In this document: positions 35,427 through 50,445 of the stretch, one piece after another
Layout of the letters: the number at the start of each line of letters is the position of its first letter
Position numbering within the stretch: the first letter of the stretch is position 1
Source: Argentina anserina
Lineage: Eukaryota > Streptophyta > Magnoliopsida > Rosales > Rosaceae
Direction: 5' to 3'
Length of the DNA stretch: 64,000 bases
NCBI RefSeq assembly: GCF_933775445.1
Contig: NC_065875.1
Location: forward strand, 17,297,555 to 17,361,554
Made by a program: the position numbers and the translations under genes
The notes under the pieces: generated by a model
What the model saw: only the letters and a program-made list of their open reading frames with translations
Databases searched by the model: none
Told to the model about the DNA's origin: nothing

Positions 35427-38400
35427 AATTATCGGGCGCTATTAGTCTTCTTCATGTCTTTTTTTTTCTGGCTTTTCTTATAACGCCGATGAGACAAAAG
35501 AGGGATATGATTCCCCTCTTGGTCACGTTTTTCATGTGACGGTCCTGGGGGAGTAACGTTAATATTTAAAGGGAAGAAATCGATTTCGTGTGGTTGTCTG
35601 AGTACACCGTTGTTTTGGGTGGGATCATGAGAATCGTCGATATGCATCGATTATTTTGTGACCATATACATCACAACCCTTCTAATTCAGGTTACATGAA
35701 TAGTTTCAATTATTCGAAACCTATACATCCCTCGTTTCTTATGGATGTGTCGCCATCACGACTTGAATGTTTGATTTTTCAAAAACTCATGTCTATAAAC
35801 GATAATCCCAAGGTCTACGTACTCATTTATTTGAGTTGAAATTCATTACTCTGACGCAACACTATTTGCTGACAAAAGATCCTAAAAATAGAAAATTATA
35901 TGGGACACACTTAAAGTGATTCAATAATATGACGTTGTATTACCAGAGTTGACCTTGATACATGCTCCACATCCAAAAAAACACATGCCATTTTTGGCAC
36001 CTGTATCTATTTAAACTTTGGAGATGGAAATGTAACATTCGTCCATTCTCAAGTAAGCAAATTTTTTAGCCTCAGGCAAAGGCTCCGCCGATCCGATATG
36101 CAAGATTTTTATTGCTACAGACTTTTGATTAGTCAATCTCTTTTGACTATGTTTTCTGCTTACTATTTTTCTAATATGACGTTGGCATTGCCATGTTTCT
36201 TGCTCGACTTTAGCTTAAGTCGTCTATTGGAATTGGAAGCTTATTTGTGTTGTATTAAAGATTGACATAATCAATAAAATTTCTCGTATTCCTTGTTTAC
36301 AAGATATACTCATGAGAATTTGATTTGCCTTAAACCTAGCATGAATGGTCAACGTTTGTAACTCACGTGGTTTTTAAATTGGCCGTTTTTGGGTTACATG
36401 GGACCCCAATAACACTATATTGTGAGTTTGAATCTTAAAATTTGGAAAACGGACCTCGAAACTTCAAAAATTGACGTCGTTTTAACCTCTTGGTCGTACC
36501 CGGTTACTGTTTTGGCGTTTCCGGAACGTTTTCCGGTATTTTGGCCACTTTCCGGCGTTCCGGCCGGTTCCTACCAGCGTCCCCTGTCGGACCTACAGCT
36601 CCGGCCGCCGCCGACTGGTTTTCTGACAATCGACGCTGCCGGTTTCCGGTGATTTTTGTCGTTTCTCGTCATTTTTTCGGCATATTTCTCACAGTTTTTG
36701 TTGCCAGATTTTCCTAGTCTAAATTTCACCCAGTTTTGAGTTCTTTTGACATGGTTTTCCAGTTTTCTCCAGGTTGTTTCATACTCAAATGATTTTATTA
36801 TTATTGGTGACCACCGGCACCAATTGGATGGTTTTTACCACCCTAATTGTTTGGTATTCAAGTGCAACAATACCATGTTTTTCTAAGTCTTAAGTTGAAG
36901 AATGTAGTTCTATTGCCATGTGATACATTTGATAGGATTGTACTCTTTGTTTTCAATCCTCTTTCTGACAATGTCCTACGGGGTATTGCTTGAAATTGTT
37001 CCTCATGTCGCTGACTCTCTTAATTTATTTTGATGATGTCCCACGACAAAGTCGAATGTCTTGCTGATTGCGTAACCACCCACACTGTTCTACATGACAA
37101 GTAGTCATTTTACAGATCTCGTGCGGAGATTGTGTTTTATACCTTTGTGCCTTGCTAAGTTTTAAAAGACTATACATGTCAATGATACATTTTCATCTTG
37201 ATACTTGTGTTAAGAATGTAAAGGAATAAATTTGTCAGATTTTGTTGACAATAGCTTTTTCAAACTTCGGCAGTAGGTTTGTTAGCCTGCAGACATAACT
37301 TTGCTTGCCTGCCACAGTAGCTTTTACGTAACATGTGATTTCTTCAATCATAGGTTCAGTTTTTACTGCCCTATCAGTTTTAACATGATCACTTCATTGA
37401 TCTAGGACGAGATACATTGACAAACGTCACCATGGAGTTTTGTGACAATGCCTTACGGCTCATTGCCATAGCTTTAGTGACTTGTACGTCACATGAACTA
37501 TTTGAAGCATCTTAATAGCCTATTAAATTGTGGGTTCATGTCTTTTGACATGGCAACGATTAAAGGCTCAATCAAACTAATTTTGATATCTTATTACTGG
37601 ACATGGTCATGGTATGGACCAAGCTTAATTATCAATTAAGCTAGTTTGATTTCAAAGAGGGTCCGTGGCTTTTCCCTTCCACACACTTGGTTTAATTATT
37701 GGGAGGCTAATGTTTATGACATAGTTATTGATTATGCCACGAAACGTACGATTCATCATGCATTGGTATGAATCCAAACTCGGCTCTATCTCCAAGTCTT
37801 TGGAGGCTCTTTGGTTGTCCATTGCAGACAGTGTGACACTGACATTTCCCTCGATGCTTCGTTGACAATTCTCAATGTCATCACTCGTTCTAAAACCTAT
37901 TTCTTTAGTGAGATAGGAGAAAAAATCATCATACACTAAGGATATATAAGAAAATATTTTATTCTTACAAAGTATTTAAGGTGACATTAGTGGATCCTAT
38001 CCAACTGAATGCGGACATTTTTGCGGCATTTTTTATGATATAGGTTAAGAACATCGACACGTTGGTCACACGTCGTTTTGCTATCCACAAAGAACGATGC
38101 ATTTGCTAAGTTTTTAGCTATAATCATCATACTAAGGGCTCACCACCCTTCCCATCCTCTCAAATCTATTCGATTGGATACCGTTGGAGAGTTCACCTCC
38201 AAGACTTTTAATGATTTCATTTTGCATGTCTACTGGGATCATCGTTGAACATATTGTTCCTCATGTTCATTCACATAATGATCTAGCAGAGGCTCGAACT
38301 TGGTTATGGGTACTAACCTACCGGTCTTTGCATGGAGATATGTAATGATGTTGCATGCAACGACACTTATTCGTTTCAAACCCACAACTCACCAACCGTT

Positions 38401-40879
38401 TAGTGCGTACCAGATGGTTACTGGATACGATCTCAACGTTCTTTTCACTACCGCCTATTTGGCTAAGTTGTTTATGTGCATCTATTGTAGTAATCATAAT
38501 GAGTCTACTTGAAACGCTTAAGTATTTTGGTTGGTTATGATATATGAATCACCAACACATGTCCGCTATTTCCAATCTACAACCGTGGATCTCTATCTTG
38601 TTATATTCACAGGCGGTCACTTTGATGAGACATACTTTATGTCATTAGGGGGAGATATGGAATGCTCTCATTCTGGTTTCAACGCCAGGAATTGACGTGG
38701 TGTAGCACTATGTCTCATTCAGATCCTACACTACTCTAAGTAAGTAATTATCAACCTCTAGAAAGTCAAATCGAGGCTCAATGACTTTACCGAAATTACA
38801 AAAGTGACGAGATCACACATAAATGTTGTGATGTGCCGGTAAGGTTGGAACTTTCAGAATATGAGAGAATTTTACATGACCTGATTCTAGCACCATTGGC
38901 ACCATCCCTGACAGTGGGAAGGAAACCGGCGATGGCACCATTGTATGTTGTGGTGTTGTCGGCACCTGTATTGCACCACAAAACAAGGGCGGCAAACGCA
39001 AAGATAGACTAGTAAAGGTCATAGCTTCGGTCTTGGCTCCTACCTAAATAAGGGGGAGACCATTATTCTCTGGAATCAAAAACTAGAAAGAAGGGATGTG
39101 CGTAGGTACAAGTATTTCGCCCATCATCCAGAGATATTCTCTAAACATGTGTATCAACTAAGTTTCTGTGGGACGCTATAGACTCCTTTTGTTGATGTTC
39201 AAGAATATAAGAAGGCTCTCAATCGATCGTATAAGCGTGCGTATGTTAATGGATTGATCTCCCATGATTGATGATGTATTCACTTATGTTCTTATTTCGT
39301 TGTAAAGTATCAACGATGAGTAACTTGACCGAAGTGGAAAGAATCAATACATGATGAACTAGACTTGTTGTATTAGTCATTGTTCGTAAGTGTAATGAGA
39401 ATGATGAAATCATGCGATATTTGCACGACTTATGGTGCAAATATTGTTTCATTATCCTGGTATTTACTACAATGAGTTATATTATCTCGTAATAGACATA
39501 ATTGTTTTCCGCTACTTGATCAGTAGTAGTGTCCATGAAAACTGATTTGCAGCATATAATAGTGGTCATAGCATATCTGTAAAGGGATCTTGGCACAGAT
39601 ATAAAAGTGCCCAAATGACCTTAATTGCTTGATTAAATACCTCCAGACCATGAAGAGCTTATACAGTTAGACTGTGACGTTCAAAATAACGTAGTACAAT
39701 CAGTTGCAAGAACTTATACCCATACATGTTCATATGAAAGCCAATTTTGGACTCTTTATTCCATCTAAGTAAGATGATGAAGAGTTCCAATGAGCTATAG
39801 ATTCATACATTTAAGTGTTGTTGGGACACTATTACTTTCATTATAATGTGAATTAACTATGCGGCTATGTATTGTCATTGGACTTGCATTGCTCCTTTTA
39901 CATGGGTTTAGCTCTACACTTAGTGAACCAACACAAATCCTATCCACACCAATGCCGCCAGCAACTCTAGCAACATCAACGTACGCCTTGGTGTAGCAGT
40001 CGACACTGGTAGCGTAGAGGATGCTTACGGTTCCGTCTCAGACCAAAATCAGTCATTCATTGGTTCATTCCCCCATTCCTTTGTGAAAGACACATTGAAT
40101 GTGACAAATCAGAATATGTCCAGTCTCTTAGGTTAACTTCAATGAGACCTACATGATAGCTCACTCAATGAAATATAGTGAATTTGATATCGTTGGAAAG
40201 GTCTATGTGTCTTCTTTCTGGGGACACCAACCATTTGTTCATAGCTATCGTATTGAGCGAGTTATGGTCATTTTAGCAAAATAGAACAGTTCTGTCCGGA
40301 AATTTGCAAGTCAGTCAACTTCGACAGAGCACTGTGAACTGCTCAGGTCGAGTTAGATTGTGAACTTTATGTCACTAGAAAGCCACGGGTGCCTAGTTTC
40401 CAGAAAATTTTACGATTTGCTAATACCTATTGTGACGAAGAAGTTATGACTGTTTAAGTAAGTGAATGTCACTCTACCCGAGAATCTGATTTTCATTGCA
40501 GACTCTTATTTTGAGTTGTTATGCAATCTTGTTTCTTAAGATCTAAGTTTGGTTATGTATAGCATGTATGATCTAAGGATGTTTGGCGAGATTAATGATT
40601 AATCAGCCCAAGACTACTTTTGAGAAGCATGTAATGAACGTTGTATACGTTGTTCTTTGTACTCCATGATTATGACACTAATCAGGGGAAGTTGTTTCAT
40701 AGACTTCAGGGGGAGTCTACCTCACATGATGCTATCAAATGTAGACGGTGTGTTGCGCTCTTTTTCCCTTCGATCAAGCTTTTGTTTTTACCCAAGAGGT
40801 TTTTATTTTGCTTGACAAGGTTTTTACCGAGGCAACGATGTGTGCACCATGCAACCCAGGCATGCGACATAAGGGGGAG

Positions 40880-41096
40880 TGTTCCGGAAGAATTACTATT
40901 ATACCATTGTGTGTGTCTTAGCCTTATTAGGTTTCCTGTTAGAGATAGATTCACATCTCTGTAATATATTAGGACTCTGAATCCTACGGGATTGCGGTTA
41001 TGTAATGCCTATATATATGCCCCATTATCAATCAATAAATGGCTACGTTATGTTCCATTACGTTGTTATTATTCTCGTTCCGTTCCTCCTCCAACA
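40880..41096 (+). repeat. 3' LTR of the copia element
   Basis: Pairs with the 5' LTR. It is preceded by the polypurine tract AAGGGGGAG and followed by the target-site copy TTTAG at 41097-41101. Confidence 0.95.
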
Positions 41097-41101
41097 TTTA
41101 G

Positions 41102-42576
41102 GTGATTCATATTTTTACATTTTTATGTTATTAGCCATTTCAGAAATCGGTATCGATTGATGCATGCTTCAGTTCCCTTTACATATACAATAAAAAGAAA
41201 ATAAGAAAACAAGGGAGACAAGGATTATATGTATATTTATATTGTTTTCTTCCTTGACAGGCAGTAGAGACGTTATGGACTCCTCAGGTATCTTCATGCG
41301 ATCATGTTTGGCTGCGACAAGTACGTGACAATTCCCAAAAGTTTCTTTCTGATGAAGATCCATATCTGCAAAATCATTTAGGTTTGAGACCGAATGTGTT
41401 TTAATGTTATTTGCACCCAATTTTGGTAAATCGGCCTATATATTCTTGGCCGATAGATAAGAAATTTTTTAGTGTTTTTATTAGTGGTATCTCAATAGAA
41501 GTTCATTTTTATGGAAATTCTATAAAATATTATATGTTGGAGATTCAAGTAAAAGGGAAAGAAAATTATAACAACGATTAATTATAATTGCCGAGATATA
41601 GAAGGGGAATGAAGTTATAACGGTAATTACTGAGATATTTAAGAGGAAGGTAATAACATCGATTAATTATTTAATTACCGAGATTTAATCCTAATGGAAT
41701 CAAATAACGGTGATTAATTTGTTATTTGTGTACCTTCCTAGCACCATAACGGCGTTAACTATTGATTTTTATATTTAATACCAAGAAGGAATTGACTCCT
41801 TATATTATGGTGCGCTAGAAGAAGGTGATTATGATGCGATTAAGAAATGAATCAATATGGAGCATATTTTGAATTCGGTCAGACCAAAAATATCATTTAA
41901 TTAGTTATTTATTTTCCTTTGTGCTGACCACACAACCCAAATCAATTCAATACACCAAATTCTCTACAATATCAATCTTTTCGTTTTTGTTTTAGTTAGA
42001 ATTTTTATCGTTTTCTTTAGTCTCACTAGCAATTAGATACATGGTCTTTTACTTTACTTTCGCACTTTATTTCTCGCTCAACATTTTAAAAAACACTAAA
42101 AGTCCTAGTAAAACAAGCATTAGAACCCAACGGCCTAGAGTGTTCTTTCCTATGTGGACAAGCCTTTTGCCTCTCAAATTTGATGCTGGCATAATAATTT
42201 TTTGTTTGCTGAGTTTTGAGGCTATGAGAGAATTATAGCATTGACAATTAATCTTCATAAAGTCAAGTTCCCTTCATTTACTGTTGTTGAAGAAGAAAGA
42301 TGAATAGAACGAAAAAGTCTTCAGTGGATCAGATCAACGTCCTGGAGCCCAGGTACTAGTAAGTCAGACGAAAATGGTGTTTTTCCTTTGTTATTGTTAT
42401 TAACTGACAATATCACATCTGTACAAAAATAATTTCTCTGGAAAATTTACACTTGCTTCTAAAGATATCCAAAGCATCGATCCATTTCCAAAATTGAAAA
42501 CTAGGGTACAAAAAGAAATTTCTCTAATCTTCGGAAGGTAAATATCTACAAAAAATGAATAGAGCCAGATGGTCAG
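41102..42576. other. Spacer between the copia element and the BRWD gene
   Basis: Intergenic DNA. Short repeated phrases of the type TTAATTACCGAGAT occur at about 41580-41720. The right end is the 3' UTR of the minus-strand BRWD-like gene. No gene is recognised. Confidence 0.5.
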
Positions 42577-45500
42577 CTACAGGGACGAAATTGTCTCTGT
42601 GAACCAGCCTGATAGGCATTGCAGTTTCTCTAGAAACTCTTTATCCGCTGTGCGTTTCGTTTTCCCTGAAGACTCCACATGGCTTTCTACATAGGCTTGC
42701 GCATTTAACAACATTACCTTGAAGTCATGTTTCAGTGCTTCCAAACTTCGATAGTAGTCGTTCTCTAACCTACTCTGTATCAAGTCAAGAGATACTGGAA
42801 CTGCACACCTGAGACAATCTCAAAAGGCAAATAAATTACAAATCCAGTCCAGTGAGATACCTTCAGCTTTTATAAAAGAGATTCGGTTAGGGGTGCAGAT
42901 ACATACCAATTTGTGAACTTTGGTTTTTCCTGAAGCTGCTTCAATTTATTAATCCCTAATGAATCCTGAATTGTACAAATATATGAGAAAATTAACACTT
43001 CCAAGTGGTTTGCCGAAATGTAGCTGTAGTAAAAGAAATTCACGGTAGAACATAAAACAATGAAGGGTTGCCTTACTACCTGACGACTGCTGGCTGATTT
43101 CTCTAGTTTGGCCAAGGCTGAATGCAGCTTGTTTTTGCTCTTATTATCAATCTGGGGCTGCACCCATTCAATACCGTTATCAAAAAGCTCCCAAGGACTA
43201 TGTAGCTGTGTCTCTTTAGGAACAGTCTTGTACAGAACTGTACACATTTCCCATGGACTATCAGGAAATTCAGGAGCTTTGGGCTGAATTTGCACGATTC
43301 GGCCATCCCACCAACTACCATCATCGTCACCATCATTTTTCCACCAGACTTTGCACTTATCCCTACATGACCATTTTTTCTCTATGGCAGCAACATATCG
43401 AGTTTTCTCGACAATGAAATCGGGGAATCCAGTAACTTCAGGCAGAGTCATTTTGAAAGATTTGCAGTACACCTCAGATGAAGGATCAACAAATTCAAGG
43501 GTCAATTTACAGCAGCTATCCCCAGATCCTGGAAGTAAAGAATATTCTAAGTCTTGAACTTTACAAAACTCCACAGCTCTTATTCTTTCCTCTATAAATG
43601 CCCAAGGTGGGTCTTCTCTCAAACTACCAAGATCAAAATACTCCTGATGCCCCTGTGAACATAGAAAAAACAATTTGAAGTTAAGTGAACAATGACCTTC
43701 ACATGCCAGAATCCAAAAAAAAAAAACCAAGAAAGGGAGGCTGTCTTCACAGCTAATCTCCTGTTTAAGGCAGTTGTCATCTAGGTAGGTCATAAAAACA
43801 AACACCTGCCCAATGAATGAAAAATATAAAATATAAAAAAAAAGGGCAGGAGCAATAAATGTATAAAACCTGTCTCAGATAGACAACTTCATCCCCTAAT
43901 TGGGGAATATATCGTGAGCTCTCCTCATGTGCCGCCAACATCAACCATGTTCCTTTCCTCGTTGATTGATGTGACTTTTTTTTATCTACTGGATCCATGT
44001 CATGATCATAATAACTTCTTCTGTTTCTAGTAGATCTCAACCCAACTACTGTCCTTGAACTTGATCCCTGTTCTTCATTCCGAAGCTGGTACTTGTGTGC
44101 CATGTTGTTCTGGGCACCACTGAATGTATACCTAGGCTCCTGGCGTTGATTTGACCTGAGATCATGATCAGTACTTGGATCACATGTAGATGTTTTCAAC
44201 CCCATGGACCGTGTTTGACGAGTTCCATCAATTGAATCGTCACGGCAGTCCACTGCAGCAATGAGATTTTGGTTGCCAATGTTGGAAATTTGTGAGGAGC
44301 CTTCTCCCTTCTTTCTACTTTCACCTTCAATATTACTCCGACCCCTATGTGATTTCACCCTCCTATAAACAGAACTAAACATTTTGTTTCTATTTGGAAG
44401 GGACTCAACCGACTCAATTTGAGTGTCTGATTCTCGCGGGCCGCTGCATCTTTGATCTGAGTTAAATTTAAGGGTGCCATTATCCTCTGAATTGTGATCT
44501 ATTGATGGAAGGCTTTCAGGCAACGTGCTACAACTACCGTTTGCCAGATTTTCTACTACAGAGCTCATTTCCCATTCACGAGGACTTTCAGGGCCCGTCA
44601 ATATCTTCCGCACCCTTAATTTCGTTGAGACTGGTGTGAGCTTCTCATTTTGTTCAGAAGAGAGAACACTCCCATCCTTGTCGAGCAAAGAGGATGCACT
44701 TGCATCCCAAGGAGCCATATGAACAGATTTAGGTGATTGGTCATGATCCTTGCATTCACTAAAACCAGAGTTCTCATTAGCCTCAGCTTCACCATTAAAG
44801 CCCTCAGCAGTACTAGTCCCAATAGTTCCCCCATTTGTCATAACCACTCCATCCATCATATCCCCATTCCTTTGGCCTTCCAATTGAGGGGACCTTTTTC
44901 GATAGTCCTTTTCAGATTCTGTGTAATCTTTTCCACTATGACCAACAACAGCTACACTGGTACTGGCAAACGCATCCAATGATGTGGGTTCTCCCACTCT
45001 CAGCCTCTTTGATGTTCGAGCTCTTGACCCTCCCCATCTTATACTACCAACTTTGTAATTCTCAGTCAAGTTCAAATAAGATTCAACTTTGTATGATTGC
45101 CCACCCACTGTTCTTTCCAACATGCTGCAATCATGACCAGGAGAGGTCCTCAGATCCTGACAGCTCATATGATTCTCATTTGCTTCACTAACATTGTGAC
45201 TGCAAGACTGATCAACCAAAGCTGGATCTTCGCACTTCCATAACGTGCCTTCTGTATCCAAACGTGTTGTATTTGTATTTGACGGCCATCTTGGAAGCTT
45301 AAGCACCAATCTCCCCCTGCTCCCAGCATTCCTATGAAGTTCAGGATGTTCATGAGATTTGACCGCGTCCACAGATTCATCAAGTAAAACCTGTTTTCCT
45401 TTCATATTTTGGTCATTTTCTCTATTGGATCCATCACTCTCAATATTAAAATCTTGCAGCGTGGATTCACTTCCTGAAATTTCTCCTTCCGATCCATCTT

Positions 45501-48500
45501 CATCTTCTCCTTCTGTATGCCGTCCAGTTATCTTAGAAAATAGTGTAAGGGCATTGCGTGCAGCAAGTCTTTGAGGTCTCAATGACTTCGACGTGGAGCA
45601 TTTCTTTTTTGAAGTTTTCCGGCCATGACCCGATTTCCTTGTTCTATTACTTCTGAATGAGTGGTCATCACACTCATCCAGGTTCCTCCTTTTGACACAC
45701 CTTCCAGAGGACGTCATGACTTCAACCTGCCGAAAAGAGGAAGAGAACACAATCACACAACATTGACCAAATTATGAAAGTTAGTTGTCATTGAGAGGGA
45801 ACTCACATCAGCCTTTAGTTTTTTCCTTCTTGATCTTCGTAGTCCATCCAGTTGAGCATCCTCGTCACTATCTTCTGCACTGCACTCTGGATCAATCGAA
45901 GGGTTTGAACTTAAACTTCCTTGCTCCCCTCCAGTAGAATAATCTTCAGTAATATTGTACTCTGAATCAGCATCATCACTTTGCATTTCATTCTCTGGCT
46001 CCCAATCCATGGCGTCTACAAACTCGGGTAGCGGCTCGGCCAATAACATATCCAAGTTTGCCAAAGGTAGCATTTGAAAATCTGGATCTAAACTGAAGTC
46101 AGGCCCAACAGCAAGTCTTAACGAGGAAGGACGCCACTCAGAACCCAGAGCTCCTAACCGTCTCTTCTGGTAAGCATTCTGATAGGGTTCCGGGTATGGT
46201 ATCATGCCTAGTGTACCACAAAACCACTGCTTCAGAAAATTGACATTCAAGAAGAAAATGATTCCATGCAGGAAATGGAGCAGAATGGAAACCTGAATCA
46301 CAAAGTAGATCCTGCATATTCCGTCGGTATGCTGGAAGCTGAGTTTCCTGAAACAAATGTTGCAGATAACTTCTTAAGAAGGGATCAAAGAATCAAACAC
46401 AACTACACTATTAATTGCTTTCTAAAAGGTGAAGCAAACTTTCATGCTACATAAAGCCCAATCAAATTTTACCTCCACTAAAACTCTCAACTCTTAAAGG
46501 AAATTGGAATTTTCATCCTACTATGCCATACAGCTATCAATTAGTTAAAAGTCAAAACCACCACTGAGACCCCATGGTATAAATAACTAAAATACAATAA
46601 AAGTGTATAAGTGCACTGGGTCATGTAACGTAATTCATGACTAGAAGGTGAATATTTAAATGAATAAAAAGAGTGACAGAGGATAGGTTTACCAGAGTTT
46701 ATTACAGTAACTCTTAACTTTTATGACTTATGTGATCATTTATGTCCTCCCTGCTGACCCATAAAACTATAGACCCAAATAATTGAAATCCATCACTGAT
46801 CAGAACGAGGTTCATCAATACTTGATTTAGGTAATAATCGTAATATATAGCAAAAGATAAGTGTGTAAAATGTTTTATAGCACAAGAGACATCTTTGATG
46901 AAAATTTGATAACACATATACACTAACATATACAAACTGGTCCTGTCCGTCTGTAGAGTTACAGAGGAGAGACATTAAGTTCTAATGACCATATATTTCA
47001 GCATTCGAACTTGGGAGAGAATAATAATATAAAGTATAAATCAAATGAACATGTTACCAATTATACACAATATTCTGAGCAGTACAATATAAATGATTCT
47101 AACCAAATATGCCATCATCAGTTTATAGCGAAAAATGGCCAACTAACCTGGTCAAGAACATTTCCAAAGCTATCTTGAATGATGGGGCGATAATCACCAA
47201 GAAAGAACTGAAAAAATATATGCATGGAAGTTAAGTACCAGCTGTAAACATAAGTGTAAAGATATATTCTAGATAAAAGGAGGGGGAAAACCTACCTGAT
47301 CATATTTTGCATCATTGTGGGACTCCCCTTGGCCACTGTCTAATATATAAAGTTGGCCAACATCATCAGATAGTATAATTGACGTTCCGTCCCTATAGTA
47401 GAGAGAATGAACACTTTGTTAGTACATGAAAGCAACAAGGCCATATCAAAAAATACCAAAAAGGTGGAAGATTTAAGTAATAGTTTGAAGAGTAAAGTAT
47501 TGCATTGACAAGACAACAAACAGAACAGGGCCATTGAGATAAAGGACTTTTAGTATTCAATGCAACCAATATGAAGAAAAAAAATCTAAAAAGAAGTTTT
47601 CTAATATTCAACTTACGGCGAAAACTTTCCGTCAACCAATCTGAATTGAGAAGTTTGATGTATACGGATAGGTATGCCCTCCCATATCTGAAATTGCAAG
47701 TCAACTAAGGCATTCAGGAAGAAAAAACTTATGAAGAATTTGCAAGTGGATTAAGGAATCTGGAAACTAACATCCCAGACAATTGTCTTTCCGTCATAGC
47801 CAGCACTCATTGCCAATCTGGGGTTGAAAGGGTGAACATCCAGAACATATGTCTATCAAGAACAAAACAATAAACACATTTCATATTATCAGTGATTTAA
47901 CTTTTACTTCTCCAGCTTAAGCAAAATTGATTACCAATAGAGCCACGGAGTTGCAGGGCAGTACTGAAGTACTTATATAAAAATATGAAATCATCTATAT
48001 AGAAGAATGCGAAACAAGATGAGCAATGATCATCTGCAACAAAAGATGTTCAATGATCATCCGCAACACATTAATATCTCACTAGAAGAATATACTGAGG
48101 TGCTATCGACAAACAAGAGAGCAACAGAGGACGGACATACCAACAAAATTAGAATATTAAATATAAACTTGAACATGCAGGTAAGAAATGAACTTAAATA
48201 CAAAACACAGGGCATATAGATTAACACATATTGTAAATGTCAGATGATTCAGGGCATGCAGGTTTCTTGTAAAACTCATTCTATTTTACTAGACTACTAG
48301 GAAACCAAAAGAAATAAAGATGGTATTGAAATAGCATTCACTAAGACATGTTATGTATATTTGTTCCAAATGTTAAACCCACACACTAGTGAGCACAGTA
48401 CCATATTTGCAAGATCAAATAGCAAACTTCTAACAAAAGCAGATCCATTCAACTACTTACAGAGTCAGTGTGACCAGTCAAAGAATGCACCAAGCTGCCA

Positions 48501-50410
48501 TCAGAAGCATTCCATACACATATTCTGCAATCTGCGTAACAAGATAGATATCAAATTGTTATATTAAAGATTTTATGGTCTGGACAAGAATAAATCTGCT
48601 TGATACAAGTTTGTAAACTGCCATCACACCAATAACTTCAAAGTCCCCAAAAAAAATTAGAATAGAAAACTAGCTATTAGAATATACGCATCAAAGGAGA
48701 AGTGAACAAATCACCCATGATAGCAGCAAGAACAAAGCGATTGTCAAGACTCCAGCTAATCATATTAACACCACGAGGAGTTGGAAGAATTCTCTGGCGG
48801 GGGCCTCCTTGTGGGGGTTGAGGAGGCATTGGTGGAGGTGGAACTTTCAGATGATAAGCTCGTGTCCAACGACCAGCTTTTCCCTGGAACATGAAAATAG
48901 CTCATCTATTCTGCATAACTTTTTCAGTACATAAGCTTATGATAGAACAGAAACATAATGATAACTTACGTGTGACCTCCGAGATTTGGGAATCCAGATA
49001 ATCGCGCTCCCATCACGAGAGCAAGTAACTATATTGTCATGATTGAACCTGGGATAAGGAAACAAACAGCGAAATGTATATATTACTTGTAGTAATTTTA
49101 ATTGGCAGCTAAGAAGGCACCAGGAGAAGAAAAAACAACAAGCAGGATAATAGCAAAATTTACTAGAGTCAAAATGTTAAGAAAGACAGAGAGCGAACCA
49201 CGAATTTTTAAATTTTGGAACATTCTCTTCCTTCGAGGTGTCAGTTGCCATAAATCTAGATACTACAGCACAGCCACTGCATTGAATGAAGGAACATATA
49301 CCATCTGGCAAAGATTAGATACATATGTGTGTGTGTTGGCCGAAATTACCATAACACCTTACCTAAACTGTACGTAATTGACATCATTCTCATGTCCAGA
49401 TAACACATCAATCTCATAATTCGGTAGGTCTGACTCATCTGAGCCTGGTTTGGAAGCACTCCACACCTACAACCAGCTGGCTATCAGTAAAATAAATAGA
49501 TATATTTCAAATCTAAGTACCACAGTGATACAGTTGATGTGTCAATTCATTACTCATCAAAAACACTGTATCTATTGTTCATTGAGCAACAGATGATAAC
49601 AACTCAACAGAAGAACGCTGTGGATATGATACAAGGGGTGCAAATGTAAAATATACCCTGGCAAGGGTGTCTGAGCTACCAGTTACAAAGACTGTTCCAT
49701 TAGCATTAAATGCACAACAGAAGATTTGATGGTTCTGTACGGTGCTTGAGGATGGACCACTGTTTCTCCCTACATCCAAAAAATTACATTACAACACTAC
49801 GTTTTTTCACATGTTAAAGTCAGTCAATACTGGCTGCAGCAAACAACTGACCAGTTATAGTATCTGAAGGTTTTGGAATGTATATTCTCGGAGTCAGTTG
49901 AGAATTTCTGGCATCCCATATCCTACAAGTGCCATCATCAGAGGAACTGCAATGCCCAACAAACAGTAAATGTGAATCTTAAGAAAGTGGTACTAGGAAA
50001 ACCGCATATCAAAAATTTAAATTACATATGTAGATGTGCCCAATCAATTCTTCTTATATATTTGATTGATAGCTTTTTAGTGAAAGGTAGCCAAGGAGTT
50101 AAATATAGGGCTTTGAAGTTCAGGATCGTAAGGTGGGCTGGTGCCTTAGTGAAAGTTAGTGTATTTAAGTAAGTTTTAGTGCCCGGTAGTTCGGAAAGGT
50201 GGAAAGGATAAAGATAGTTCAAGGTAGGGCGGATCAAAAGTCTTTAAGAAATAACATAATTTGTACATTTAGTGGAAGTATCTCCATCATCCTAATAAAG
50301 GAGTTGCGGCATGCTATTATGGTTTTATAATCTAAGGCCTAAAAGAAGTCTGCGATCGAGACCTGAAGAGCATGAAAAGTAAAGCTCACTTGCTTAAATG
50401 ATGTACATAG

Positions 50411-50445
<35 letters not shown>

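Larger units (their letters stand above)
34245..41096 (+). mobile_element. Ty1/copia LTR retrotransposon, complete ends, decayed interior
   Basis: Two LTRs of 217 bp each (34245-34461 and 40880-41096) begin TGTT and end AACA. They are flanked by the 5-bp target duplication TTTAG (34240-34244 and 41097-41101). A polypurine tract AAGGGGGAG (40871-40879) abuts the 3' LTR. The 5' LTR is followed by CGTTATCATGCAC (from 34462), which I read as the primer-binding region. About 25 of 217 LTR positions differ by eye count, so the insertion is old. The interior shows copia integrase remnants in plus orientation at about 38157-38700. These include RLDTVGEFTS with a catalytic Asp, a downstream LAEA with the catalytic Glu after a frameshift and stop, and the conserved GTNLPVFAW, QPFSAYQMVTGY and HFDET segments. 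A degraded reverse-transcriptase end lies near 39760-39880. Integrase before reverse transcriptase is the copia order. No intact gag or pol remains. Confidence 0.93.

Noticed and set aside
37652..37936. 94-codon minus-strand frame inside the copia element
   Set aside because: It is antisense to the element's coding orientation and matches nothing recognisable.
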